The notes beneath the pieces are model-generated. The model worked only from the letters and a program-made list of their open reading frames with translations. It did not search any database and had not been told where the DNA came from. A program made the position numbers and the translations under genes. A stretch of DNA of 64,000 bases from an uncultured Lentisphaeria bacterium (GTDB lineage Bacteria; Verrucomicrobiota; Lentisphaeria; Victivallales; Victivallaceae): NCBI GenBank assembly GCA_937888615.1, contig CALABZ010000090.1, positions 5,050 to 69,049 of the forward strand, read 5' to 3'. Every line of letters begins with the position of its first letter. The first letter of the stretch is position 1. Shown here in pieces: positions 29,475 to 40,204 of the stretch.

Positions 29475-30596
29475 ATGGCCACTACACAGACAAAACAGAG
29501 AAGTAACATCAAGCGGCAGTTGAAGTTGTTCCGAAGAATCGTGCTGACGATTTTCCTGCTTGGAGTCGCCATGCTCATGATCATGGTGTTCGGCTTCATG
29601 GAGGACCAGGTGGAAGGAAGAGGAACCGTCACCGGCATCCGCGACTACTATATGAAGTCGCTGGTTGACGCCAGGACAACGAAGATCCTCAGCTACGAGG
29701 GGCAACAGGTCCAGCGCGGCACGCCGGTACTCGAATTCGACTCCCGCAACCAGCATGACCGGATTGAGATTATCCGCAATGAGATCAAGGAACTCGATCT
29801 TGAAATTCAGGCCAAGACCAAATCACTCGAACTGCTCCGCCAAGACCCCCTGCCGGAGTATTACCGTCACACCAAAATCGCCCTCGACGAAGCCGAATCC
29901 AAGCTCAAACGCAGTAAATACGAACTCGAAGTCTACACAAAACTGTATGAGCAGAAGGCCATTTCACGCCGCGAAATCCTGAAAATTGAAATGGAACACC
30001 TCGCCAATGAATCCACCGTCAAACGCCTCAGCGACGACTGGAAAAAACTTCAGGACGGCATGGCCCGGCAGATCGTCGAACAGGCGGAGGAAGAACTCTC
30101 GTTGCTGAAACAACGGCTGGCAAGCAAAAAGACAGAGCTTGAACTCGCCGTCAAACACCTCGAGGATTATATCATCTACGCCCCCGACACCGGGATCATC
30201 ACCGATATTCCGCCGCGTCCGGGCGGCTACTTCGAAAAAGGCGAACTGGTGGTCAAACTGGCCGCCAACCAAAATAAAAAAGTCATCGCCATGATCGATG
30301 AAAAACAAATATTCAAAGTGGAAAAAGGGCAGAAAGTCCGTATCGCGAGCAGTCAGTACAACTACTTCGACTACGGTTACTTCAACGGCGAAGTCGACGA
30401 AATTTACCAGTTGCCGGAAAAGGTTGACGGCGTCTACTACTACCCGGTGAAAATCGTGCTGATCAACGAACCCCAGCCGCTGCGCTTCGGCTCAAGCTGC
30501 GATGTCACCATCGTCACCGGGCATGAACGCATTATTTTCGCCCTGCTCGGTTTCCGCAGCAAGGACTACCTGAAACGGAGGGGACTTCTGAAATGA
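29475..30596 (+). CDS. HlyD/EmrA-type membrane fusion protein
   Basis: Product of 373 residues with one N-terminal transmembrane helix (residues 21-45, VLTIFLLGVAMLMIMVFGFM). The periplasmic part starts with a lipoyl-like half (GQQVQRGTPVLEFDSRNQ), then two long helices of a coiled-coil hairpin (about residues 95-220), and returns to the second half and beta barrel (YIIYAPDTGIITDIPPRPGGYFEKGELV). These proteins bridge an inner-membrane exporter and an outer-membrane channel. It begins six bases after the exporter gene and overlaps the next gene by four bases, so all three should be co-expressed. No TolC gene is seen nearby. Confidence 0.9.
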   Translation: MATTQTKQRSNIKRQLKLFRRIVLTIFLLGVAMLMIMVFGFMEDQVEGRGTVTGIRDYYMKSLVDARTTKILSYEGQQVQRGTPVLEFDSRNQHDRIEIIRNEIKELDLEIQAKTKSLELLRQDPLPEYYRHTKIALDEAESKLKRSKYELEVYTKLYEQKAISRREILKIEMEHLANESTVKRLSDDWKKLQDGMARQIVEQAEEELSLLKQRLASKKTELELAVKHLEDYIIYAPDTGIITDIPPRPGGYFEKGELVVKLAANQNKKVIAMIDEKQIFKVEKGQKVRIASSQYNYFDYGYFNGEVDEIYQLPEKVDGVYYYPVKIVLINEPQPLRFGSSCDVTIVTGHERIIFALLGFRSKDYLKRRGLLK

Positions 30597-32554
30597 AATT
30601 CGCCTCGTACAACGACTGGCTTGAGTTTATCAAAAACGGGCACACCCCGAACGTCCGGAACCGTGTGCTCGAAAGTTGGAAACACTCCATGCAAGGGGGA
30701 CTCAGTCCCCACATGTTTCCCCAGAAACTCTGGCCGGTCCTTGCCGAGCCCAGCTCCTACTACACCCGTGCCCGCCAGGAGCTTGAATCCCTGCTGCAGT
30801 CCCTCGACCCCAGCAAACGCATCATCGGACTCCTTTGCGGCACCAACGGCGAAATCACCAACATCTTCAGCACCGACAAAAATGCGGCGGATTTCCTGCG
30901 TTCCCTCGGCATCCGCGAAACCGTGTCGCTGGCCGAGGATTCCGCCGGTACCAACGCCGTGGCGCTGGCCATGACCCAGAAAGGCCCCGCCATCTGCCAG
31001 GGCGCCGAACATTATCTGGAGAAACTCCATCCGCTCGGCACCGTGGCCGCTCCTTTTTACGATACCGACGGCAAGCCGGAAGGCTACCTGGCGCTTTTCG
31101 CCGTACTGCCCGACATCGACTGCATGGCCCTCCGCACGCTGGTGATCATGGTGATTCAACTGCTGGACCGCGACATGCGAATGCAGCGCTCCCAGGTACT
31201 CCATACCGACCTGAAACAACAAGTGGGGCGCATTTTCAAAGACGATCAGAAAGCCATCATCCTGATCTCCCGGACCGGGTTCGTCCGTCAACTCAACCCC
31301 GCCGCCATGAAGCTCTTCAACGTGGACGAAAAATTCGCCGAAGAAAAGTCGCTCGATTCCATCGCCAAATTTCGCCCCAGCCTTAAGGAAATCGCCAAAA
31401 GCGCCATCCCGTGCCGCGCCCAGCCGATGGAAATAAAACTGCACAAAAAATCACTCTCCGTCACCTACGACCGGACCCCGATGTTCAGCGAACGCGACGA
31501 ATTTCTCGGCAGTATGATCGTTTTCGAGGGCAAAAGCTCCACGTCCGGCACCGAAACCATCACCGCCGCCCGTTATACGTTCGACGACATCATCGGTACC
31601 TCGGCACCGCTCCTCCATGTCAAGGAACTGGCCCGGCGAACCGCCGAGACTTCCGTCAGCGTCTTCCTGCACGGCGCCAGCGGTACCGGCAAGGAAATGT
31701 TCGCCCAAAGCATCCATAACGCCAGCGAACGCAAGGATTACCCGTTCATCGCCATCAACTGCGCCGCCATCCCGAAGGAAATCGCCGAAAGCGAACTCTT
31801 CGGTTACGCTCCCGGTGCCTTCACCGGGGCCAAGAAAGGCGGCAATATCGGCAAACTCGAGGCCGCAGACAAGGGAACCGTGTTCCTGGACGAAATCGGT
31901 GACATGCCGTTCGAACTTCAGGGCAAACTCCTCCGCATGCTTGAAGAACGCACCATCATCCGGGTCGGCGAACGTCAGGAAATCCCGGTGAATATCCGCA
32001 TCGTCGCCGCGACCAACCGCGACATCGCCGCACTGGTGGAAAGCGGCAAATTCCGCGAAGACCTCTATTACCGGCTCCACGTAACATCGATCGAACTGCC
32101 CAAGCTCTCAAGCTGCCGCGACGACATCCCCGCCCTGACCCAGCACTTCATCACCTATTACAACGAAATCATGGGCAAAAAAGTCGCCGGCATCATGCCG
32201 GAAATCATGGAACGCTTCAAACTTTATTCCTGGCCCGGCAATATCCGCGAACTCAAAAACACCATCGAATTTTCGATCATGCTGAACAGCGGCGAGGAAA
32301 TGATCGCCTGGAAAGACCTGCCCGGCGACCTCCGCACCATCCTGCTGTACCGCGACCTGAACCCCGAGCCGCAGGGCGCTCAGGACGACCCCCTCGGCCA
32401 GGAACGACTCAGCATCCAGAACAGCGAAAAACTGATGTACGAAAAAGCCCTGAAAATGTCCGGCTATAACCTGAGCAAAGCCGCCGGATACCTGAATATC
32501 GGACGCAGCACCCTGTACCGGAAATTAAAGAAATTCGGAATCAATGTGAAATAA
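30593..32554 (+). CDS. Sigma-54-dependent transcriptional activator (GAF/PAS-AAA+-Fis)
   Basis: Product of 653 residues. The order is a GAF-like sensor (about 60-200), a PAS-like segment (about 210-300, RQLNPAAMKLFNVDEKF), an AAA+ ATPase domain (about 320-560) and a C-terminal Fis helix-turn-helix (about 610-653, YNLSKAAGYLNIGRSTLYRKL). Walker A is GASGTGKEM, the sigma-54 contact loop is GAFTGAKKGG, and Walker B is GTVFLDEIGDMP; the arginine-finger region is YYRLHVTSIELP. It lacks a phosphoacceptor receiver domain, so it likely senses a ligand directly. It overlaps the adaptor gene by four bases and lies behind a sigma-54 promoter, so it probably activates its own operon. Confidence 0.95.
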   Translation: MKFASYNDWLEFIKNGHTPNVRNRVLESWKHSMQGGLSPHMFPQKLWPVLAEPSSYYTRARQELESLLQSLDPSKRIIGLLCGTNGEITNIFSTDKNAADFLRSLGIRETVSLAEDSAGTNAVALAMTQKGPAICQGAEHYLEKLHPLGTVAAPFYDTDGKPEGYLALFAVLPDIDCMALRTLVIMVIQLLDRDMRMQRSQVLHTDLKQQVGRIFKDDQKAIILISRTGFVRQLNPAAMKLFNVDEKFAEEKSLDSIAKFRPSLKEIAKSAIPCRAQPMEIKLHKKSLSVTYDRTPMFSERDEFLGSMIVFEGKSSTSGTETITAARYTFDDIIGTSAPLLHVKELARRTAETSVSVFLHGASGTGKEMFAQSIHNASERKDYPFIAINCAAIPKEIAESELFGYAPGAFTGAKKGGNIGKLEAADKGTVFLDEIGDMPFELQGKLLRMLEERTIIRVGERQEIPVNIRIVAATNRDIAALVESGKFREDLYYRLHVTSIELPKLSSCRDDIPALTQHFITYYNEIMGKKVAGIMPEIMERFKLYSWPGNIRELKNTIEFSIMLNSGEEMIAWKDLPGDLRTILLYRDLNPEPQGAQDDPLGQERLSIQNSEKLMYEKALKMSGYNLSKAAGYLNIGRSTLYRKLKKFGINVK

Positions 32555-32612
32555 CGGTTGCAATTCATCCGGCGCGATGATATCTTTTACCGCAAATTAT
32601 GGAGCTTACCAG

Positions 32613-33536
32613 ATGGCGGCCGAAACGAATATCAAAAGCAAAACCTCCGCCCGGAAATCCGGCGGCGGCAGACTTCGCAAAATCCTTTGCGTAGTGGGGT
32701 TTGTCATTACCGCATTTCTGCTGATCCTGTTCCTGCTGGGGGCCTTGCTCCTCGGCAAACCGGAAAAATATCCGCTCCCGCAACTATCCACGGATATCAT
32801 GACCGCGAACATGGGGGTCATTCACCGGATCATGCCCGAAATTTCCGTCCAGTTTCCGAAGGACAAAGCAACGCTGATCCTGACCCCCCAGGAAGTGAAT
32901 AACCTGCTGGATGCCCTGCGAACGTTTCACGCCGCCGCCGGCTCACAGTTCAAAGGCCCCACCGCCGACTCCTACAACATCATCTGCCGTGACCGCATGT
33001 TTACGCTGCAATGCTCGGTCAGCGAGAGCGGCTTAAGCTCGAATATCTACGCAAAATTCATTCCGAAATTCGATTCCGGCATTATTTCCGCCGATATCGA
33101 AAAATTCAAAATCGGCAATATCCCTTTCCCCGCCTGGTTTGCCGAGGGCCGAGTCCTGCAAGCCAATGCCCTGCTTCGAAAAATGCCGCAATACCAGATG
33201 CTGTGCCAAATGCTGATTTCCTTGACGGTCCTTCCGGACGGCAATATCAAAATCGTTTATAACCCCGGTAAGATTATGGCGGAACTGCCCGGCAGCTTCG
33301 ATGGAGCACAGGCGGCGCGCCGTATGCTGCAAAGACAGGCCGTCACCCCGGAACTGCTGCTCTTCCTGAAATCATCGAACTTCGACCCGGAACAATTGCG
33401 AGGCATTCAACGTTTCAAATTCGACCCGTCGATCCTGAATGAACTGGACCCGACCGAATTGCCGCCCGGCCTGTATGACGAACTAAAAAAAGGCGAATTC
33501 AACCCGGAACGGCTGATTCCATTGCTGAAGGGATAA
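32613..33536 (+). CDS. Conserved-looking membrane-anchored protein, function unknown
   Basis: Product of 307 residues. ATG at 32613 is chosen because GGAG is nine bases ahead; the frame could start at 32577. After 25 basic residues comes one transmembrane helix (about 30-55, ILCVVGFVITAFLLILFLLGALLLG). The remainder is soluble, probably periplasmic, with no motif I recognise. Repeated short segments such as FNPERLIPLLKG and FDPEQLRGIQ occur near the end. It follows the sigma-54 activator by about 60 bases and may be part of the exporter operon. Confidence 0.7.
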   Translation: MAAETNIKSKTSARKSGGGRLRKILCVVGFVITAFLLILFLLGALLLGKPEKYPLPQLSTDIMTANMGVIHRIMPEISVQFPKDKATLILTPQEVNNLLDALRTFHAAAGSQFKGPTADSYNIICRDRMFTLQCSVSESGLSSNIYAKFIPKFDSGIISADIEKFKIGNIPFPAWFAEGRVLQANALLRKMPQYQMLCQMLISLTVLPDGNIKIVYNPGKIMAELPGSFDGAQAARRMLQRQAVTPELLLFLKSSNFDPEQLRGIQRFKFDPSILNELDPTELPPGLYDELKKGEFNPERLIPLLKG

Positions 33537-33609
33537 GATTTTAGCCGAATTTCTGATAAATGCGATGGAAATCGCCTGAATTGGTATTATTTTATAACTT
33601 CATCGATAA

Positions 33610-33695
33610 GCTCGGGTGGCGGAATGGCAGACGCGACAGACTTAAAATCTGTTGTCCGTTAGGGCGTGGGGGTTCGAGTCCCCCCCCGAGCACCA
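33610..33695 (+). tRNA. tRNA-Leu (anticodon UAA)
   Basis: The 86 bases fold as a class II tRNA. The acceptor stem is GCTCGGG with CCCGAGC, followed by ACCA at the end. The anticodon loop CTTAAAA at 33641-33647 is flanked by the stem ACAGA/TCTGT, with TAA at 33643-33645. The variable arm is long and the T arm contains GGTTCGAGTCC. The CCA is encoded in the DNA. Confidence 0.97.
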
Positions 33696-33890
33696 TTTAT
33701 ATGTTTACTGACTTGCCGTAAACCACCTCTTCCAGTTCGGCTTTTTCAACTGTTTGCGTTTTCGGAAGTGCGATTCCCTGAATTGACGGGTACCTCTTAC
33801 GTCCTTCAATACGTGGGGGAAATTACAGGAAACGGCGGCAGCGCGACAAGCGTCATCGGAAATTAATGATAAAAAATATGAATGGATGGA

Positions 33891-33929
33891 TTGATTTCTT
33901 GTTATTTTACGTTATAATTATAATAACAA
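33891..33929 (+). promoter_or_regulatory. Promoter and inverted-repeat operator of the GntR-SBP gene
   Basis: TTGATT (33891-33896) and TATAAT (33913-33918) lie 16 bases apart, and an inverted repeat TTGTTATT (33899-33906) / AATAACAA (33922-33929) surrounds the -10 box. A regulator bound there would block RNA polymerase. AGGAAA and the ATG at 33940 follow. The binding protein is likely the adjacent regulator; that is inference. Confidence 0.55.
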
Positions 33930-33939
33930 AGGAAAATTC

Positions 33940-35442
33940 ATGTCATATTACACGCCTAGAACGACAAAACTTGAGAGCACCGTCAATAAGCTGGTGCGCC
34001 TGTTCGCCGATGGTCAGTTCAAGGCCGGAGACGGATTGCCGACGATCCGCCGGCTTGCTGAATCGCTGGATGTCAGCGTCTATACCCTGCATTGCGCTAT
34101 GGCGGAACTCAAAAAGAAAGGAGTGGTCGAGCAGGATGGAGGGAAGAAAATCTTCATTTTGAAACGAGTCCCCACCGATGAACCGATGCCCGAACGGGAA
34201 TCTTTGTCGGAAGTGACGGTTTCACTGCTGGTCGGACCGTCAAATCTGGATAAACTGAACCGGATGATTATCAAACAGTCTTACCGCCGAGCGTTTGAAA
34301 CAAAGTATCCGCAGGTGAAGATTAATGAAATCGAGGTTGAAGGCGCCCGCTGGCGCATTGAAGAACAGCAGCTTGGAATGTTGTTGGAGGGGAACTCCCT
34401 GAGCGGGGGAGAAATAAGCCAGTGTTCACTGCCGTTTTATAATCGGCTCGGACTGCTCGGAACCGTGGAATGCCCGGAAACTGCGGAGTATATCGCCCAA
34501 CTGCCCGAACCGGTCAGGCAATGGTCCCGCTGCGGCTCCGAAATGTCGATGCTGCCGACGGGCTGGGGCATGTCTTTCCTGATCTATAACAAATCATTAC
34601 TGGCTTCGGCTCAAATGTCTCCGGAAACCGCTTTCGGTTCTTTTGACGGATTTCATGAATCCCTTCGCCGCCTGAAAGCACATTCGGGATTGTCGCCTTT
34701 CAAGATTCATCACGCTTACAGTTTCCTCCAACTGCTTATTCATGGATTCTGCAACAGCCGTCGGCGAGCCCCCGAAGAACGGGCGGATCCGATTCCCTGG
34801 GAGCATGAAAGTGAAGTACGGAAATATTGCGGGAGGGTCATGTCGATGTGGCTGGATGAACACCTCATCGACTTCACCATGATCCGGAACGCTTCCCGAG
34901 CCGGACTGGACCTGATGGCAGGACGTACCGCCATTACTCTTGACGACGGACAAATGGCGTACATGCTGCTGTCCGCCGGACGTGGAGACGAGTTCGGTAT
35001 CGCCCCGGTGCCGCTGGCCGATTCGCGGGACAGAATGTTCACGCTGTGCAACGTAGGCGGATATTTCGTCAACAGCGAAATATCAGAGGAGGAACGGAGC
35101 GCATTTTTCCGTTACATCCTGGGCTATATGCGATTTCTTCATGACTTGCCGGCGGAAGAACGCCTGCCGGGAAGCAACGCGCTGTCTCTATACGGGAAAC
35201 AGGATCTGATGCCATGCCGCAGCCCGATGGCCGTGCCCGAGGGATGGCGAAAAGCTTTTCAGGAGCTCGGTTCGCGTCGCCTGTGGGAGCCGATTCGGAG
35301 TAATTGGGATAAATTCTTGATGTCGGAGGTCATGGAGTTTATTGCGATGGAAGCTTCGGATATCGGGGTGGAAGAAAGTTGCCGGACACTGAGTGGTTTC
35401 TATAATTGGAAAATGCCGGACGCGGGTCTGGAACTCGGTTAA
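33940..35442 (+). CDS. GntR-family regulator fused to a solute-binding-protein-like domain
   Basis: Product of 500 residues. Residues 5-75 are a GntR winged helix (LVRLFADGQFKAGDGLPTI, VSVYTLHCAMAELKKKGVV). From residue 90 to the end the protein does not look like a LacI or UTRA sensor. It resembles a type I extracellular solute-binding protein of ABC sugar importers: VTVSLLVGPSNLDKLN, FETKYPQVKINEIEVEG, then MLPTGWGMSFLIYNKSLL and GRTAITLDDGQMAYMLL. No signal peptide is present, so this domain is cytoplasmic and would sense a sugar directly. This fusion is rare. It heads the gene cluster of a secreted 1296-residue enzyme, oxidoreductases and a GH36-like enzyme. Confidence 0.75.
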   Translation: MSYYTPRTTKLESTVNKLVRLFADGQFKAGDGLPTIRRLAESLDVSVYTLHCAMAELKKKGVVEQDGGKKIFILKRVPTDEPMPERESLSEVTVSLLVGPSNLDKLNRMIIKQSYRRAFETKYPQVKINEIEVEGARWRIEEQQLGMLLEGNSLSGGEISQCSLPFYNRLGLLGTVECPETAEYIAQLPEPVRQWSRCGSEMSMLPTGWGMSFLIYNKSLLASAQMSPETAFGSFDGFHESLRRLKAHSGLSPFKIHHAYSFLQLLIHGFCNSRRRAPEERADPIPWEHESEVRKYCGRVMSMWLDEHLIDFTMIRNASRAGLDLMAGRTAITLDDGQMAYMLLSAGRGDEFGIAPVPLADSRDRMFTLCNVGGYFVNSEISEEERSAFFRYILGYMRFLHDLPAEERLPGSNALSLYGKQDLMPCRSPMAVPEGWRKAFQELGSRRLWEPIRSNWDKFLMSEVMEFIAMEASDIGVEESCRTLSGFYNWKMPDAGLELG

Positions 35443-35567
35443 AAACCGTCAATACAGCTCCTGCAAGGAGAAGTTAAAAAACGAAACGGCGGAAAACCTG
35501 AATTGGTGATTTCCGAAATCGAATGTCAGAAAAAATGCTGAAACAAACTTGATTTAATGGAGGACCT

Positions 35568-38500
35568 ATGAGATTTGCACAAAAAAAGCTATTGATATTA
35601 CTTGCCATTATATTCATTAGTCGAATAACCGGGGCTTTGGAGTTGAAATTTGACTTTGGTCCCAATGATCAGGCTCCGGCGCCCGGCTGGCTGAGGGTTC
35701 ATGCCCGTCAACTGAAGTCACCGGATAACGATTATGGATGGGAAAAGCACTGGGGACGTGATTCATTGGTCAGGAAAAATGCCGATGAGGGCCAGCTGCG
35801 CACGGCTTGCGGAGCGGAACGGAACAGTACCGATGCAACATTCATCGCCAAAATACCGGACGGTGTTTATAAAGTCACGGTCAGTGTCGGCAGTAATGTT
35901 CCGTCCGAGGGACGCGACGGACAATGTGTGGAAATAAACGGTCGAGCCGTGTTGCCGCCTCCCGGCGTGGGCGGCTGGGGCAAACTGGTAACAAGGACTT
36001 TGCCGGCGGTGGTGGAAAACGGCGTATTGAAAGTACACTTTTTCACGCTCGGAGAAAAAGCTACGCAGCGGCTGAATATTTACGCCATGACCGTGGAAAG
36101 CGCGTCGGCGGCGGAAGCCGGGGCATTGAAAGAGCGTTTTGAGGAGCTGAAGGATCCTACGCTGGCGGAAGAAAAGAAGGCTGTTATTGACGGAGTGGAA
36201 ATCGTCGAGACGGGACGGCGCCCGATTCGCCATGCCCCCGCATGGACGGATGCTGAAAAGGCCACCGGAGCCGTTTTCTTCGGCAAAGATTTCAGCGGTG
36301 ACATTCTGGATGAAACAGTTCCGACCCGTGCCGAGATCAGAAGCGGCACCGAATGTGTTGCGGTGGGCGGCGAGACGCGGAGTTTCATAATCGGTCTGCA
36401 TGCGCTTGAGGACCTCGATATAGAAAATACTCATATAGAAGGTTTTCCGGGCATGGAAAGCGATCTGTATACATTGACCACCGTTTACCGTTCGCCATTC
36501 GATATGAACAGCAAGGTCGGGGTCAAAACAGCGGAACTGCTGGAGCACCGCAACCATTTTTCCTTGAAAAAGGGAACAACCTGTCCGCTGTATGGGACCG
36601 TGAAGGTTCCCGAAGGCATGGCGGCGGGTCTTTATAGTGGCGCCGTGGTGCTGGGGACCCGATCGGGGACGAAACTTCGCTATCCGGTGAAGCTGGAGGT
36701 GCTGCCGGTGAAGCTGGCGGAAGCGGATGATAAAGTATTCATGCTGGTCGCGGACAACCGCAGGTGGCAGTCGATGCCGGCGGATGCGGTCAGGGCGGAA
36801 ATCCGCGATATGGCGGAACACGGCATCAATGCGCTGTCGATCGTCACCGCACCGGAAGCATTTCCGCTGCTGGAGGATGAAAACGGCAGGATTACCGGTG
36901 CGGATTTCGACAGACTGGGCGAATATCTGAAATATGCGGTTTCGCTGGGCATCAACCGTCAGTTGGACTTTTCCTCCACCGCTCCGATGCTGTGGTTCCT
37001 GCCGGAATTCGGAATCAATCACCGCGCCACCAATGCCACTCATGAGTATGGGGAGGACTTCACGATCCGCCATCCGGACAAGGCATCGGTCACGCACATC
37101 GGAACCCACGGATTTCAGGGAATCTGGACGCCGCGCCGCTACAAGCTGTCGGTGAATTATCACCTGACGGGAAACGCCCGGGCTCAGGTCGTATTATCGA
37201 TGTATGACGTCAACCGCCGGAAAAGCCAGTCGGAATTGAGCCGGGAACTGAAGCCGAATGACTCTTTCAGTACAGCGGAATGGGAAGTAGATACCGCGCC
37301 GCCGACTTCTAATGTGCGCTTCTCCCTGGCACTCAGCGGTGAAGGCGAGCTGAAAATACGGGAAATCCGGCTGTCGCCGCTCGACCGTCCGGAACTTAAT
37401 TACCTCGCCAACGGTCGGCTCCAACGCAGTATTGATGATTTCGATTATAATCGGGAATGGCCCGAAGCATTTAAAACGGCATTTCAGTCCGCCGTAAAAA
37501 CCGTCTGCGCCGAAGGGCGGAAACTGGGATTCGCCAGTGTCGATTTTCAGGGAACGGACGAGGCGGGCAACAACCCGAAAACCGAACGAAAGGAAGTTCA
37601 GGAACTGGAAAATGTCCGTGCCGCCGGGGAAAAAACGTTCTGCAACCTCAGCCCTGACCTGGGGCGCAAAGCGGTCAGCCATCTGGACGAGCTCTGCTTT
37701 TACGCCGACCTGCTCGGCAACAGCAAAGCCGCCGCCGAAACCATAAAATTCTACCGCGAACTGGGCAAGAAAATTTTCAGCGTCTCAGCCGGGACCTATG
37801 CCGGACAGAATCTGTCTATCATGAATAACCGTTACAATTCCGGTTTTTACCTGGCGCTCAACGATGTTGACGGACTGCTGCTGTGGACGTTTTCACGCCC
37901 CGTCAATGATCCGTTTAACGACTTCGATTCACGCAACAAAGATTATGCGCTGGTTTACCCCCCACGCAATGTCGGCGGCGAACCGGTCAAGTCCATCGCC
38001 TGGGAAGGAATTCGCGAGGGGATTACCGATTACCGTTATGTGAAGTCGCTGCGCCAGGCGATCGCCCGGGCGGAACAGAACGGACGAAAGGAATGCGCGG
38101 ACCAGGCACGCACGATTCTCGGCTGTCTCCTGCAATCAGTGCCGGAATACGGCAAATTTGACGAACGCAGCTTCAATGATGCGACGGCGGACCGCCTGCG
38201 GCGGTTGGCGGCCTTGGGGATCATGGCCGCCGACGGGAAGGAAATTTTCGATGCGCAAACGAAACAGGCCGCGGCAAAAATCGAGCTTCGCCCAATTCAG
38301 ACGGCAAAAACGACGTCGGATGAACGCCTCATTCCGGCCGGTCCGAAAGGGTTGAACATCACCGACTTCAAACCCCATTTCGCCAACGTTCCCTTTGACG
38401 GGAAGGCGGCGACGTCGGTTCAGGTGAGCTGTGACTCGGAAAATCTCTATCTCAAAGTAGAGGCAAGCGGCGGCGACACGAAGAACCGGTTCAACGGCGA

Positions 38501-39458
38501 GGAACTCTCCGTCTATGCCAACGACCACATCGAACTGCTGCTGGACACACGGTATGACCGCAACAGTTGGTTTCAGTTCGCCTTTGACCGTTTCGGCAAT
38601 AAATCGGACATGCGCGCCTCCGGCAGCCGCAACAGCGGCAATAGTATTTTCGCGGTCAACTACGGCGGCGGCATTGTCCGTGATCCGTCATGGAACGCGG
38701 AATGGGCGGTGAAGACCGCGCCGGTTGCAGGTGGTTGGAACGCAGATGTCGTGATTCCCCTGAAAATATTCGGCGACTGCAATCTGCGCTGGGGCATGCT
38801 GATTGGGCGCAGTGGTTTCGGTACGACGGTTTCCAGTCCGCAGATCGGTTATTTCGATCAGCCGGAAAAATTCAGGACCGTTACATTGCCGGGCGAGGCC
38901 GGGCTGAACTATTGCAGTCTCGGTGATTTTGCGTTCGGGCGTTCGATTGCAAACTTGCGTTTTACAGCCCTCGCCGGCGGCAGAGTAGTGGTGAACGAAT
39001 ATGACGCCGACAATAAAAAATCGTCGTTTCAGGCAAAAGTCCGACAGGACGGCACCTGTGCCATCGAATACCGGCTCACGGAAAAATCCGGCCGACTCGA
39101 GGTGCTGGCACTCGACACCGAAGGCAAGGTCCGCTGGAAGCACAATGAATTGCTGAATCTGCCGCCGGTCCTGGCCGTCCACGCGCCGGAACAGGTTTTC
39201 TTCGGCGGCGACAGCGTGTTCAAGGCAAAAGTCGAGGTGAACATGACGGACCGGGCGGCGGCGGAAAGTGTCCTGGAATTCGAATTATCCGGGCGTCAGG
39301 GGCTTGTCGCGAAAGCCCAAAACAAAGCCGGCAGCCAGGATGTAAGGATTCCCTTGAAAAACCTGCCGGACGGTTTCTATGAATTCTCGGTTCGGGTGCG
39401 GGAGGGAAAGCGGATTTGCGGAACCCAGAACATGACCATCGTAAAAATATCCAAATAA
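35568..39458 (+). CDS. Large secreted glycoside hydrolase-like protein with DUF4091 and CBM9-like domains
   Basis: Product of 1296 residues with a signal peptide ([16 protein letters not shown]...SRITGA). Residues 25-175 resemble a galactose-binding/malectin-like fold ([14 protein letters not shown]). The middle has a TIM-barrel-like part ([31 protein letters not shown]). Around residues 700-830 comes [17 protein letters not shown], the motif of the DUF4091 C-terminal glycoside hydrolase module. Residues 940-1080 look like a CBM9/DOMON binding domain ([32 protein letters not shown]). The last 150 residues are Ig-like. It is exported; the substrate is unknown. A GGAGG site precedes the ATG. 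Confidence 0.78.
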   Translation: MRFAQKKLLILLAIIFISRITGALELKFDFGPNDQAPAPGWLRVHARQLKSPDNDYGWEKHWGRDSLVRKNADEGQLRTACGAERNSTDATFIAKIPDGVYKVTVSVGSNVPSEGRDGQCVEINGRAVLPPPGVGGWGKLVTRTLPAVVENGVLKVHFFTLGEKATQRLNIYAMTVESASAAEAGALKERFEELKDPTLAEEKKAVIDGVEIVETGRRPIRHAPAWTDAEKATGAVFFGKDFSGDILDETVPTRAEIRSGTECVAVGGETRSFIIGLHALEDLDIENTHIEGFPGMESDLYTLTTVYRSPFDMNSKVGVKTAELLEHRNHFSLKKGTTCPLYGTVKVPEGMAAGLYSGAVVLGTRSGTKLRYPVKLEVLPVKLAEADDKVFMLVADNRRWQSMPADAVRAEIRDMAEHGINALSIVTAPEAFPLLEDENGRITGADFDRLGEYLKYAVSLGINRQLDFSSTAPMLWFLPEFGINHRATNATHEYGEDFTIRHPDKASVTHIGTHGFQGIWTPRRYKLSVNYHLTGNARAQVVLSMYDVNRRKSQSELSRELKPNDSFSTAEWEVDTAPPTSNVRFSLALSGEGELKIREIRLSPLDRPELNYLANGRLQRSIDDFDYNREWPEAFKTAFQSAVKTVCAEGRKLGFASVDFQGTDEAGNNPKTERKEVQELENVRAAGEKTFCNLSPDLGRKAVSHLDELCFYADLLGNSKAAAETIKFYRELGKKIFSVSAGTYAGQNLSIMNNRYNSGFYLALNDVDGLLLWTFSRPVNDPFNDFDSRNKDYALVYPPRNVGGEPVKSIAWEGIREGITDYRYVKSLRQAIARAEQNGRKECADQARTILGCLLQSVPEYGKFDERSFNDATADRLRRLAALGIMAADGKEIFDAQTKQAAAKIELRPIQTAKTTSDERLIPAGPKGLNITDFKPHFANVPFDGKAATSVQVSCDSENLYLKVEASGGDTKNRFNGEELSVYANDHIELLLDTRYDRNSWFQFAFDRFGNKSDMRASGSRNSGNSIFAVNYGGGIVRDPSWNAEWAVKTAPVAGGWNADVVIPLKIFGDCNLRWGMLIGRSGFGTTVSSPQIGYFDQPEKFRTVTLPGEAGLNYCSLGDFAFGRSIANLRFTALAGGRVVVNEYDADNKKSSFQAKVRQDGTCAIEYRLTEKSGRLEVLALDTEGKVRWKHNELLNLPPVLAVHAPEQVFFGGDSVFKAKVEVNMTDRAAAESVLEFELSGRQGLVAKAQNKAGSQDVRIPLKNLPDGFYEFSVRVREGKRICGTQNMTIVKISK

Positions 39459-39475
39459 CCAATGGAGGAATAGAA

Positions 39476-40204
39476 ATGATGAAGAATAACAAATGCACCG
39501 GAATTCAGGTACAAAAGAAAATTTTCACACTCATTGAACTTCTTGTCGTGATCGCGATCATCGCAATCCTGGCCGCAATGCTGCTGCCGGCGCTAAACAA
39601 AGCACGGGACAAGGCACATGCCACCAACTGTACGAACCAGTTGAAACAGAATGGAACTTATATGATGCAGTACCTTGGAGACTCTGACGATACGATGCCT
39701 TCGGTAAATATGAGCAATCATGCTCATATCAAGGCATTTCTGCCGTACATCTTCAGCAAGGTCGACGCCAACTGGGGGAATTGGGAAAAGAATAAGAGGC
39801 ATCATCTGATCTGTCCGATTGCAGCGAATAATTACAGGATCGGAGTAAGCGGCGGCGGTTATGTCGACCCTTATGACGGCGGCGGAGCATTGTATTTTGA
39901 CGATTACAACTCCGTTTATCTGACCAGCTACGGATGCAACCTCGGGCTGAGCAAGCACAAGGCGACCAGGGTCAAAAACCCCTCGAATATTGTATTCTGG
40001 GCGGAAGCGGCGGGGTCCGGGTTGTACCGTCCGTGGTATCCGCTGACGGCAATGGGGTGGACGTGGACGAAAAATACCCGGTTCTGGCACAGTGACAAGG
40101 CAAACTTCCTGTTTTTCGACGGCCATGTTTCAGCATTCGGCCGCGGCGATGACAATAACGACAACCGCTGGTACATTGACGGAAGCGGAGTGGGGGCTTC
40201 ATGA
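39476..40204 (+). CDS. Pseudopilin-like protein
   Basis: Product of 242 residues if it starts at 39476, with GGAGG about 8 bases upstream. The leader [20 protein letters not shown] and the following hydrophobic helix up to [13 protein letters not shown] are those of the family. The C-terminal domain ends with [21 protein letters not shown], the H-X9-DG pattern. It lies directly after the secreted enzyme and overlaps the next oxidoreductase by four bases (ATGA at 40201-40204). The longer frame from 39416 adds 20 residues that do not fit a prepilin. Confidence 0.9.
   Translation: MMKNNKCTGIQVQKKIFTLIELLVVIAIIAILAAMLLPALNKARDKAHATNCTNQLKQNGTYMMQYLGDSDDTMPSVNMSNHAHIKAFLPYIFSKVDANWGNWEKNKRHHLICPIAANNYRIGVSGGGYVDPYDGGGALYFDDYNSVYLTSYGCNLGLSKHKATRVKNPSNIVFWAEAAGSGLYRPWYPLTAMGWTWTKNTRFWHSDKANFLFFDGHVSAFGRGDDNNDNRWYIDGSGVGAS

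Noticed and set aside
35763..37163. A 466-codon minus-strand open frame
   Set aside because: It is antisense to the 1296-residue enzyme and has no family features.
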